Source of the DNA: Epiperipatus broadwayi
Lineage: Eukaryota > Onychophora > Udeonychophora > Euonychophora > Peripatidae
DNA length: 64,000 nt
Reading direction: 5' to 3'
NCBI GenBank assembly: GCA_028023455.1
Contig: JAQFVV010006245.1
Location: 7,979,154-8,043,153 of the forward strand
Shown: positions 23,970 through 34,739 of the stretch, piece after piece
Layout: the number at the start of each line of letters is the position of its first letter
Numbering within the stretch: the first letter of the stretch is position 1
Made by a program: the position numbers and the translations under genes
Notes under the pieces: generated by a model
Told to the model about the DNA's origin: nothing
What the model saw: the letters and a program-made list of their open reading frames with translations, nothing else
The model's database searches: none

Positions 23970-25535
23970 ACAAAGGCAGAGGGTTGAAAACCTTCTGATC
24001 GCAGACCTAGAATGCTAATTAATGATTAGCCTTTTTTTTAGATACCTACAACTGTACATAACTTTCAAATGAAGAAAGATTGCATAAATTGGAAAAACTG
24101 TCTAATATTAAATGAGATATTATTGGAATGTATGAAGTTAGAAAAAAGGTAAAAAGACAAATGATTTGGAAAATGGATTTGCACTTTATTATAATGGCAC
24201 AACTATTTGAAGCACAAGTAGAATAGAATTCATTAGAAAAGAAAAGTGCAAGAATAATATTGTGGAAACTGATAATATATTAGACAGTGTAACTTAATGA
24301 AAGAAAGCAAGTAATTCAGGTTTGTGCCACAACAAGTCCTCATTGTTGTGAAAAAGCAAAAGATTTATATTGTGATGTAGAAAATGCATTTGATAATAGT
24401 AAACAGCATTTTAAAATACTCGTGAGTTATTTTAATCTTAGATTTGAATAATGATTAAAAGATGAAATTACAGTGAGTACATTTGATTATAGAATCGGAA
24501 ATGAGAAAAGAAAGTGAGTCATGGAATTTTCAAAAAATGAAAACTGTATAATAAATTCATTTTTTGAGAAAAGTGCTGAATAGACATATACGTATCCCAA
24601 TGAACATAGCTGAATTGGATTGTGTTTCAGTTAATAAAGAAATAATGATTTTAAGATTATAGTGTTTTTATTAGATTCATTCAGCACAAGAAGTGATCAT
24701 ATGTTAATGCAAAACTAGAGATTAAAATTAATAAGAAAAACAATATTAGCAGCTGATATTCTTAACATTTAGAAACATTCCAGTGACTCTGAGTTAAAAC
24801 ATGCAAATCATTTAAAAATATTAACTTTGAAGATGATTAAATTATTAAAGAAATCAATAAGAAAATAGTAGATAATAACAATCCATTAGTAAATTTTTAC
24901 TAAAACAAACAAGCCAGTTTATGAAGAAAAGGAATTAATTTGAAAATATTTTAAAATGATCCCAAAAAATAAATAAATGCCTGGAAGTCTGTAAAATGGT
25001 ATAATAAAATAATTAATAATAATAGTATTTTAAAAATCATAATTGTGAGATAGTAAGGAAAGTTATAGAAGAAAAATTTCAAAAGTATAAAATAAAATCT
25101 TGGTAATGTAAGAAAAATTATTTTCATAGTACAAACAAAAGATGGTACTATTTCTAAAAAAGAGAGAGAGATAACATCATAAAATGTGTGGAAGATTTCT
25201 TCAAAGAATCATATTATAATAAAAAAGAAAACAAAGTAGCTGCTACAATTATAACATTTTCATTGCCAAACATTATACAGCTCATTAAATCTAGGAAGAA
25301 GGAAAAAACTCTAGAAAATAAACTAATTATTGCTGATGTCTTAAAGGAATCAGGTGAAAGAATAGTGAAATTATTGGCAAAATTGTACACCAAATCTCTA
25401 TTTGAAAAAAAAAAACTAGATGATTGGAATAATACAGTAGTAATAGTGATAGTCAAAAAAAGTAAAAAGATATTAGAAATTATATAAATGTCTTTTATCA
25501 ATTCTATACAAGATAATAACAATAAAAATTCATTT
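23970..25535 (+). pseudogene. RTE retrotransposon, copy 3 (decayed)
   Basis: It aligns piecewise with copies 1 and 2. The endonuclease start lies near 24090-24160 (DIIGMYEVRKK-like), followed by a degraded nuclease core, the linker at 24760-25110, and the pre-RT block at 25188-25487. There 'KKEKTLENKLIIADVLKESG' replaces KGKAPGNDGI-IDILKEAG and 'KKLDDWNNTVVI' matches DVLDDWKNAVII. The copy ends near 25535, exactly where a Penelope-type pseudo-LTR begins, so its RT core and tail are missing. Many stops are present. Confidence 0.7.
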
Positions 25536-26046
25536 TAAACCTTAAAACATCACATGATCATTATTTCCCATGCTTGCTCATAACTGTTGTTAAAATAGGC
25601 AAAACTCTCTCCATACAGGAGTGCCACTCAAAGCAAGACAGAGTAATCAATGGATGCCAGAAGGCTTGTGCATAAAATCCCTATCTAGTGCCTACTCATC
25701 CAATATCCCCAAACTAGTTTCTGGTTTGTGGCCTTCATCAGTGAGGAACCTTGGATCTGAGAACACTGCCCCTAGATCTTAGGATCTAATGCAACCCTCC
25801 AGCAGCCACTTTTTATCTCTACATAACTACAAAACTATGAGAATAAAATTGAAAACATAAATATTTTCAATCTAAGCTCAATAGCTTATATAGTCATGTA
25901 TGTCTGAATTCAGTTCAGCACCCATAAATTTTGGTGTCTTTGGTTCTTTTATAACCATAGCCAACACCTTTCTATTAGGCAGGATTGGTATTAAACCTTT
26001 AAACATCACATGATCACTATCTTTCATGCTTGCTCTTAACTAAAGT
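25536..26046 (-). mobile_element. Penelope-like pseudo-LTR with partial tandem repeat
   Basis: About 50 bases at 25533-25583 (ending ATGCTTGCTCATAAC) recur at 25991-26040 (ATGCTTGCTCTTAAC), giving a direct repeat with a period of about 457 bases. This is the partial tandem arrangement known for pseudo-LTRs of Penelope-like elements. Related fragments lie at 781-900 and 26805-26932. Read on the minus strand it carries a hammerhead-ribozyme-like core (25706-25747), a feature reported from many Penelope-like elements. There is no protein-coding part here. The insertion point coincides with the end of RTE copy 3. Confidence 0.65.
25706..25747 (-). ncRNA. Hammerhead ribozyme-like motif in pseudo-LTR
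   Basis: On the minus strand the order is UCCUCA (stem I strand, 25747-25742), CUGAUGA (25741-25735), a short GG/CC stem II within AGGCCACAAACCA, GAAA plus C (25721-25717), a two-base loop, GU then U (25714-25712, the cleavage triplet GUU), and UGGGGA (25711-25706). UGGGGA pairs with UCCUCA over six positions (one G-U). Both invariant boxes, CUGAUGA and GAAA, are exact. Weak points are the A-A mismatch at the base of stem II and the two-pair stem III, although tiny stem III is usual in Penelope-type hammerheads. Predicted cleavage follows the base at 25712. Activity is not shown by the sequence. Confidence 0.6.
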
Positions 26047-26791
26047 GTTTTCTTTAACTAACGAAATAAAACATAAAATCATCATAAATAAATTCTTAAA
26101 AAATTTTCTGTTTCTTTGAATAAAATCAATTATTACTTTTATAAAATACAAATAAAATAATATTGAACATAAGCTCTTTTTTGTATAAAACTTTTATTCA
26201 CTAACATGATACAATTTTTTTACTCATATTTTTATAAACGCTTGAAAAACTAAACCAGCATTAATTCAATTTGATTAAATATGATGGTAATCCATATTCA
26301 TCCATACAACATCTTGTTTTACCAATATCTATGATAATTTTAAACTCTTTATTTTCAAAATTTTTACTAAACAAATTTTTTGCACAGATAATAATTACAA
26401 TTTTGGATTACCCTTTATTTTTTTACTTAAGCAACAGATAGATTTAAGTGGTGCCCCAATTTATTTATTTCTTCACCCACCCCCTCCCCCACTATGAATA
26501 AAAAATGTTACCGACAACTTGCATTGCTATAATGTATAACCACAATAATAGCAGAAAGGGAATCAAATTCGGTCATTACGTGAAATTCACTGTTGGTCAC
26601 GATATTATTTTATTAACATGATTATATTCTATTGATTATTCGTATTTTATTACTTATTTTTATTAACATAATTAATTAATAAATAAAAATAAATCAACTT
26701 TATTCACAAGCAGTTTCATAATATTTTCTATAGCCTGATTTACACAAAGCAAAGAAGCTTCTTATAAGATGCAGTACTGATATAATAAAAA
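26047..26791. other. Intron 3 spacer
   Basis: AT-rich, with a C-rich patch at 26477-26491. No feature is supported. Confidence 0.45.
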
Positions 26792-26945
26792 TATCCATGA
26801 ATTAAACCACCAAATATCACATGATGGAATGAGTAGGCACTAGATAGGGATTTTATGCACAAACCTTATTGCATCCAGTGATTACTTTGGCTTGCACTGA
26901 GTGGCACTACTGTATAGAGAGTTTTGCCTGTTTATCCATGAATTA
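26792..26945 (+). mobile_element. Short Penelope-related insertion with 13-bp target duplication
   Basis: TATCCATGAATTA occurs exactly at 26792-26804 and 26933-26945. The 128 bases between (26805-26932) match the reverse complement of 25590-25700 in the pseudo-LTR (GAGTAGGCACTAGATAGGGA, CAGTGATTACTTTGGCTTGC, GAGTTTTGCCTG). This is a clean, 5'-truncated-type insertion of the same family. Confidence 0.75.
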
Positions 26946-29185
26946 GACTTAGATGAAGTCACACTCACAATGTAGGGTTATACAACTTGATTATTGAGAT
27001 GAATGCTTTGCAATTGCCTTCAAATTAACTATTGTTTATAATGCTATAATGTAAGTCTTTATTTTTACACTATCTATGACATATAATGACAAAATCGGTC
27101 TAAAAGGAAAAATCTAGTTTGGAACCAAGAAAATTAACAAACTAAAAAAATAATAATTATATATAACTATTAGCATAGAATTAATGTCCAACATAGGAAC
27201 AGATAACAGTAAAGTTACTAGCCAGTGATATATAACTTGATTACATCATTATATAAATGGAAAGCTTAAACAGGCGCGCACACACATATATATATATAAT
27301 TGTAACAGAAAACTTTAGTGGCTACCTATATCTCTCAATTTTGATTAGTGAAATCTGAATAACCATAAAATTTTTGTTAAAAAGGCCACTCTGATTTGCT
27401 ACAGTCATTAATTTTATATTTATAATTCCAAGTTACATAGATCATTTTAAAGCACAATTATTATATTTGTATTACCAGAAATTAACACAAGACAAATACG
27501 ACCAGGCTAAAATGTTCATGTAGCTAAAAAGGAGACTATAAGACTGTACTTTTGAAGTAATAAAATTGTAGTGATTAACTTAAAATTATTAACAAATATA
27601 GGATTAACAATATGATTGACAGTTAGTATAATTTTGATCTGTATTTCTTTTGCTTTCCCTTAATATAATGCAGTTATATCGAGTTGTTTGGTGGATAATT
27701 AATTTACTAAAAACACTCAAAAAATCTATGTATTTCTCCCTTCAAAATTATTTATGCAATAAGCATTAAATGTCAGAATTAGATTACACCAAACTATCTC
27801 TGGTAGTCATTTATATATGATTGAAAGCTATCTATTCAATAAAATTGTTAAAATTACTTTTGTTGCAGTAAATAATAATGATATTCTCCTATAATTAATT
27901 ATTGCATAATTTTTAACTGTTTTAAATTAAAAATATTAGAATTATCTTAATCAAATAACAAATCTTCATTGTATAAAAAACATTTCACTGATATTCTCAA
28001 ATTTAAGATTTTTCCATGTATTTCATTAGGATATCCAGATTTTTCTTTTTGGGGGATTACAAAGAATAATTTTATTATATAGAATAACTTTCTCCAACTT
28101 CAAATAAGTTGATCAAATGGATATATATTATAAAAACCTATTACCTAAATTAGTGCTTTCCAAAGTGGGCAATACCACTGTAATAACTCAAAAGATTAAT
28201 AATAGCCTTATTTTAAAAGTAGAATAAAAATAAGGGGGTAGTGAGAGCACAAAGAAAGAAAAGAAGAAAATTTTAAAAATAATTATTACATTTAATTTAT
28301 TGCGAAATATAAGTCTTAGTTGTTACTTTATTTTCCAAATAAACCCACAAAGTGCAAGTTATAATCAGTTGGGGGGGGGGGCTAAATACACCAACAGGTT
28401 TTAATAAGCAAATGCTAAAAGGAGGTATGCTATGCATTATCAAGAACTTCAGTATTGCATTGGCAGAACATGTATATGACTTATTTACAATATGATATTA
28501 TACACAGATAACATGTATAAATTTATGTTTCTTAATTCATATTCGATACCTTCAATTTTTACAAAGATTTCTGGATTTCATAAAAAACAAATTATATTAT
28601 TGTTGTTTTAATGATACACCAATTTACACATTTATTTTTATACATTGTCTTACATATCTTCTGTATATTTCTGTGTTTTTAGTGCTTGTTACTTATAAAA
28701 TTAAAGCAGGTGTGTGTCAAGAGAATAGTATTTGACATGTGCTGTCAATATATTTGTAGAGTGACAGCCTCTGGAATTTAAGGTCCATAAATCATGACCA
28801 GATCTATCATTTCTGGTACTACTGATAAAATCACTCCATAATTATTTTTTATATCTGTATTAATTGGTAAATTAGGCAAAAATTATTTAAATAAAAACAA
28901 ACTAAAATTAAAACTATTAATTGATTTTTTTAAATAAATGATTTCTTGATAAATTCATTTTATTTGACAATTTAACATCAAGTACATATATCTAAAGAAC
29001 AAAAAACAGTTTATTCACTGCATTGGTACTTTAAGTTTATTTTTTAATACCTGAAATTTTGAGTGCTATTTTAATAACACAACTACTACAAAAAGATTGA
29101 TTCCAGTGAGAGAAATTAAAATTGTTCAATTACATCAATTATTCTATATCCTCATTATGCTAAATAAACACTTTTTTAAAGTAAT
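26946..29185. other. Intron 3 spacer
   Basis: AT-rich intronic DNA with (CA)(TA) at 27276-27299 and a G10 run at 28371-28380. No element boundary or coding block is recognised. Confidence 0.5.
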
Positions 29186-32100
29186 TTCATGGTCAAATTT
29201 AAAATAAAATATTGTATTGAATATTTAAATTATAGTTTTATGTGGTCATCTACAAATAAAATTCTACCAATGTGCCCAAATTGTCAAAAACTTTTATCAA
29301 ATGAAGCCTTGAAGACTACAAAAACATTTGACAAAAGTTTATGTGATAAGTTATCGTACTTTCAAAACATTTAAAGTAAAAATTTGAGATATCTGTACTC
29401 TTTTTAATGACATTTTAACAAGATGATAATGAGTTCATGTTTCTTACAACATTTCAGCAGTGATTGCTAATTCAGGAAAACTATATATTATTGGTGAAGA
29501 ACTAATTTTACTGGCTATACGTGATATAATATGTAGTTTGCTACACAAAGCAGAATCTGATATTACCCAGAGCATTTTTGAGAAATATGACAGCGCAATG
29601 AAGAAATTATAAAATGGTTCTGGATATCAGACTCTTTATGCATGTATTTAAAATCATCCTAATTCTTTATACAGCTTAATGAATCAATTTTGCCAGGAAA
29701 TAAAGCCTTACTTTAGCATATATATATATATGATTTATAAAAGAAGAAAAATTTGACAAGAATTATTATTTACTAAATGTAATAACTAACACAAAAAATT
29801 GATATTTAACACTGTAACGAGCACAGACGTTAGTTACATTGTTTTTTTTTTATTTATTAAACATGAAAGTAAATTAAAAAGTTCGCATTTAAAAATTTTC
29901 TTTAAGAATTAAAAATTGAAATTAAATATCATCTTAAACTCGTATACATTAAATCGCACAGATAATGAAAAATTATTAAAATAAAACTTTATTAAAGAAA
30001 AAGTATTTTAAAACTAAATTTTAAAAAGATTTGGAGATAAAATTATATCTTTAAATTTATCTTTAAATATATCTTTGATTTGGAAAACAGGTTAATTAAT
30101 CAGAAATGGAAATGATAAATTTAATTAGTCAAATGTAAACCAGCCTTGGGCATTTAAATGTAAAAACATCGGTCAGATAGGAAAACAATAGAAACTTTTA
30201 GCAAATGAAATAAATCCATTGGGAAATCGGACCTCAACGAAAAGGATCATCACATCGATGACGTAATGTTAAGTCAATCTTTCAAAGTAATATAAAAGGA
30301 CAAGTTTGGAAATTAGGGGAATTATTATTGAGTATTTATGATGTGACAGATATGTGTTAGTGCAGAAGTGAAGGAGAAGGGATTGAAAAAGACGCACGTT
30401 CAATTCCTTCAGTTGTTATAAAATGGAAAAATGAAACATCGCTTTTCTTATATTCAGAGGACCACAGGATCATCGGGAAATTTAACACTGGATTTCAAAC
30501 GGCAAGCAACTGTAAAAGATGAACATTTCTAAAACTGTAAGAACTTTATAAAATATAACGAATAATATTAATTTGAAAACACTAAGAACTTTAAATTTTA
30601 AACTTTCCTAGTATTTAATTGTTATAAATAGAATCCTATCTGACCAAACTAAATTCTTTATTAATAGTGTTATTTGATGTATTTTTTTTCTTATTTATGT
30701 AAAATCATTTCCATTTATTTATTTTTTGTTCTTTAAGTTTTTATCATGATTTTTTGTTTTTCGTTAAATTAATTATATAAATGTTAAACTTAAGTCGGGC
30801 GTGAATGGCTATATAGATTTGTAAAGTTATATTAGGGGGGGGTAATCTTAGGTTATTTGTGTCATTGTTAAATTGGGTCAGTGGATTGGATATATTGATG
30901 TAGTTAGTAGATGTAGTCGGAGATTCGCTACTGGCAGAATCGCTTCATACGCCGCACTCTCCCATTTTGCCTATGGAAGGAATTATAAGACGCAGAGTGC
31001 AGTTCCTTTCTATGGAGTTTTTTTTTTATTGCTCTTCTTGTCAGATAGATGTCATATTACTATTTGACGAGAGGCAATTTCTTCTCTTAACTTTTTGGTG
31101 CCGCCGTATTTCGTATTACATTGAATACATCGATATATCAGATGGATTGGCACCGGTTTGGCTGTGACTTTTAGCCTAAGGTTAAATAGGGATAGAATGT
31201 TTATTTTCAAAAGCAAATTTATGTAGTCTATTCATACTCGACACTAAATAAAAATGCATTAAATTTAAGTTGTTTATAGACGTTTGCATGGATTTGTTAT
31301 CGGTTAATTATGTTTTGGATTTCATATTTGATCAAAATATATAGACATTTGATAAATAATGATACCTCACGGTGAGTATCTAAAATGTATTTATTCGGAT
31401 GTCTTTTAAGTTATTGGTGACAATGCAAGTATCTTATGGTGAATACTATTGGGTTACGTATAAATTTCCCTCCGCAATTGTCAGTAATCAATAATTTTGT
31501 ATTTTGATCGCTTATGTTTATTTTGAAATGTTTTTGACCGTGAAATCTATGTAACCGATCTATATTCAACATTATAAACAAGCTTTCATAAATTTATCTG
31601 TGCAAACTTAATTAAAATGTAAAATTAGAATATAATAGTAATTAAATGTAAATTAAAGTAAAGTAAAGTTAAAAATAATGTTAAATGTTAAAATGTAAAC
31701 TGATACTAAAACAATTTTAAATCTTATATATATATATGTGCGTAAATAAATTTTTGTATGTTAATTACTGGCAGTGGCTTATTTTATTCTTTTTTTATAT
31801 ATACTCTTAGATTATATTATTAAATCTCTGCTATTCCACTGAGCTAGTGACATGGGCTAACGACCGGATGCAAAAAAAAAAAAAATTTTTTTTGACTTAC
31901 ATATCTGCCTACTTTATAAATTTTTCTAGGTTCAAATGTCTATATGGCGCCCTGTAGTGCAGTTTACGTAAGTCTACTTTCTCTGGATCGTTACAACACA
32001 TTGGAAGAGTATTTGAAAAAAAAAATCCCCCCCTAATATTTTATCAGTTGCTACTGATAGTTCTGTAATGATGAGGTACTAGAAGAGATTTCTTTATATT

Positions 32101-32990
32101 TAAAAAAAGTAATTGAATATATTCACTATACATTGCATTATCATCATCAACATTTAGTTGCTAAATTCTGAGTGGATGTCTGTGTAAATTATTATATCAT
32201 GGCATTAAACTAATCAACAAATCAGAAGCAATTCATTGAATGAAAGATTGTTTGAACAACTTTGTATTGAAAACAATAAAAAATTCAATCACATCATACT
32301 TCACATAGAAGTCTGTGTATTAGAAAAGTGTGCTGTTTGTATCAGTTTTATAAATTCTTTGATTCTGTGTTAGAAATTTTAGGAAATGAATATGGACCTA
32401 ACTTGATTGATTTCAAAAATGACATAGCTTTTTCCACAAATTTATTTAATAAGTTTAATGAAACAAATCTGAAGCTTCAAAGTGATATAGTGAATCTAAT
32501 CAAAACAAAATCTGTTATTTCCATGTTTGTGACCAAACTTCTGTACAAATGAAATTTAAATTGAGAGGAATTCAATCAATAAAATGAATACTTGTTTACC
32601 TATTGTCAGTTTGGGAAGACAACCCATTCTCTGACTTCAATCAATGATTTAAATATATTCTTAAAATAAACATAACCTTTTGGTTTTGGGATTTTTTTTG
32701 AAGTACAAATATAGAAGAATCTTCAAAATTAAAAGAACTGATAAAAGAAACCATTAATGAAGAAATTTAAATTCATAAATAGCTATCAACAGTTCTGATT
32801 GCAAAAGCAGATACATATACTTAATCCTGGATTATATACTATAGTAGGAAAGTTTTAATTGCATTTTCTTTGTCACATTTAATGGAATTTGTATTCAGTA
32901 TAGTCACAATTATGTTAATAGAAAAAAAAGAAATCAATCAACTGCAGACAACTAATCATGGTGATTTAAGAAGCTTGAAATATTAATAAA
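29186..32990 (+). pseudogene. hAT/ZBED-type transposase-derived relic, interrupted
   Basis: Pieces in shifting plus-strand frames follow the order of hAT-derived ZBED5/GTF2IRD2-like proteins. Near 29189-29370 is a BED-type zinc finger (YLNYSFMWSS, then MCPNCQKLLSNEALK, with the C-x2-C kept and the His pair lost). Near 29455-29610 is a 'GEELILLAIRDIICSLLHK' stretch. After an insertion at 29813-31995, homology resumes near 32120 with a HxHxLVAK-like piece, then NERLFEQLCIENN and LHIEV-like sequence. Then comes 32328-32552 (YKFFDSVLEILGNEYGP, NKFNETNLKLQ), and weaker 'NPFSDF' and 'SSKLKELIKETINEE' pieces to about 32990. Many stops are present. The family call rests on motif order from memory. 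Confidence 0.6.
29813..31995 (-). mobile_element. Probable solo LTR (about 2.2 kb) inside the hAT relic
   Basis: The block begins TGTAACGAGC and ends GGATCGTTACA, inverted TGTAACG/CGTTACA ends with the usual TG...CA. It is flanked by ACAC at 29809-29812 and 31996-31999 (or AACAC if the last A belongs to the target). It splits the hAT coding relic, independent support for an insertion. It is richer in G+C than its surroundings and has no long frames. On the minus strand its 3' end contains AATAAA followed by ATGTAAC...CGTTACA, resembling the end of the 14579-16601 block on the plus strand. A non-LTR explanation is possible because only single ends are visible. Confidence 0.55.
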
Positions 32991-34679
32991 TTGATAGTTA
33001 CACATCAGATTCATTCTTCTTATTCAAATTATTTTTAATGCTATTTGGGATTTTTATTATATCATTCATTATCTTAATTTTCTGTGTATTGCAAATGTCT
33101 GATGAAAAAATTATTATCATGCTTCAAATTATCTTATTTATAAAAACATCTTTATTATGTTGCAGGATATTGATAGAAATATAGCTATGTAAAAGGATGC
33201 AAATTTGTCATTGCATTTTTTCTATTTGTTCACTTAAAGAAAGATATTTTTAGGAGGGTGCTGGGTACTTTTTTCTGAAAAGAGAGTCCTAATATATGAT
33301 AATATTGTTTTAGATCCATATGTTATTTTCAATATATCAAAAAAAAATTTTAAATTATCATGATTAACATTTGAATATTTTCCCTTGTTTTGCAGTTATG
33401 GATTAATCATTACTGAGGTGTGTCAGTTGTTTGTATTGTTTTTAATTTTTTTATGGGTTATTAATATTTACATTCATTTTATTATTATATTTGGCAGAAA
33501 ATGCTTTATACTTTATCTGCAAATCAATCAGGCTCTTTATTTTTAATGAACTCAAGAATTGTATCCAAAACACATTCCTTCAAGAGAATATCATGCTTTA
33601 ATAATGTCACAAATTTGAAAATATAAATGGGTAATTTTAGTGCTTAATAGTTGTTTGAAATTAATCACGTAGAATAGATATTTCTAAAAATATATTTTCT
33701 ACAAAACTTGTTGGAGGAATTATTTTTAATACAACTTCCATTTTAATCTTGAAATATATTAATCTATGATATGTTAAATTATTTTCATCTTAATGCGTTC
33801 AGTAATATTAATATCTTTTACATTCATTTTCTAACATAGCATAGTCCATAAAATTATATTGTTTTGACTATGGATGTGTTCTAGCTTTTTTATAATGATT
33901 TCTTTACCTAATCAACATTATTTGTGGTAATTAATGAACGTGTGCCAAAATTCAGCAACAACAGATCATTTCACAAGAAAATGTTTAAAAAATAATATGA
34001 TAAGAAGATGATTCATCTTCTCCACCAAAAGAAAAAAAAACATTTACTCATACAGGGATATTGGCAAAATGTTTAGACTTATTGTCTTAAAAAATTGATG
34101 AAAATAAAAAATGTTTAAAGATTATTTTGTGCATAAAATATTTATGAAAACTAATTTTGTGATTTCTTTTATTATAACATTTTGTACTAATGTTAAATAT
34201 TTTTGTATTTCATTCTAATATGACAAAAAAAAAAAAAAACTTTATTGTGTAAACATTAGTGCATTTTTCTGCTATATACATGACTTGAAGTTTAAATCTA
34301 ACAAAAAGTTACAAAAAAAAATTTCTAAAAACTGAGGATTTTAAAACCTGAAATTTTTGTTAGTAGACAGTTCATAGTCAACATAGATATTCATTTAATA
34401 GTGCATAATTATTCTTAGCTATAAACAAAAATACATTTGTAATATTTTTCCCACAGATGAGGAGTTAGAATTTACCTATAAGCACCAAGCTTATATTTTG
34501 TTTTTAACTTTTACTGTTGTATTTATATAATTAAGCTAGAATAAATTATTACCAGTCATGATGATATTTTATTTTATTTCTTAAAGGTTAATCTTTGGGA
34601 AGTAAACTTAATATGTCTACTTACAACAAAATTATGGATATTTTGATATTTTTTATTTTTATTTTTATGATTAATACTA
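32991..34679. other. Intron 3 spacer
   Basis: AT-rich sequence without a supported feature. It separates the hAT relic from the antisense LINE array. Confidence 0.45.
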
Positions 34680-34702
34680 TTGTTGTTGTTGTTATTATTA
34701 TT

Positions 34703-34738
<36 letters not shown>

Positions 34739-34739
34739 T
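34680..34739. repeat. (TTG)(TTA)(TGA)n tract, 3' tail of LINE copy A
   Basis: About 60 bases of trinucleotides. On the minus strand, where copy A is coded, it reads CAT units, then AAT, then CAA, and follows the LINE 3' untranslated part. Confidence 0.9.

Noticed and set aside
30873-31167. Two overlapping plus-strand frames inside the 29813-31995 block
   Set aside because: Short, overlapping and without motif. They lie within the probable LTR, where no coding is expected.
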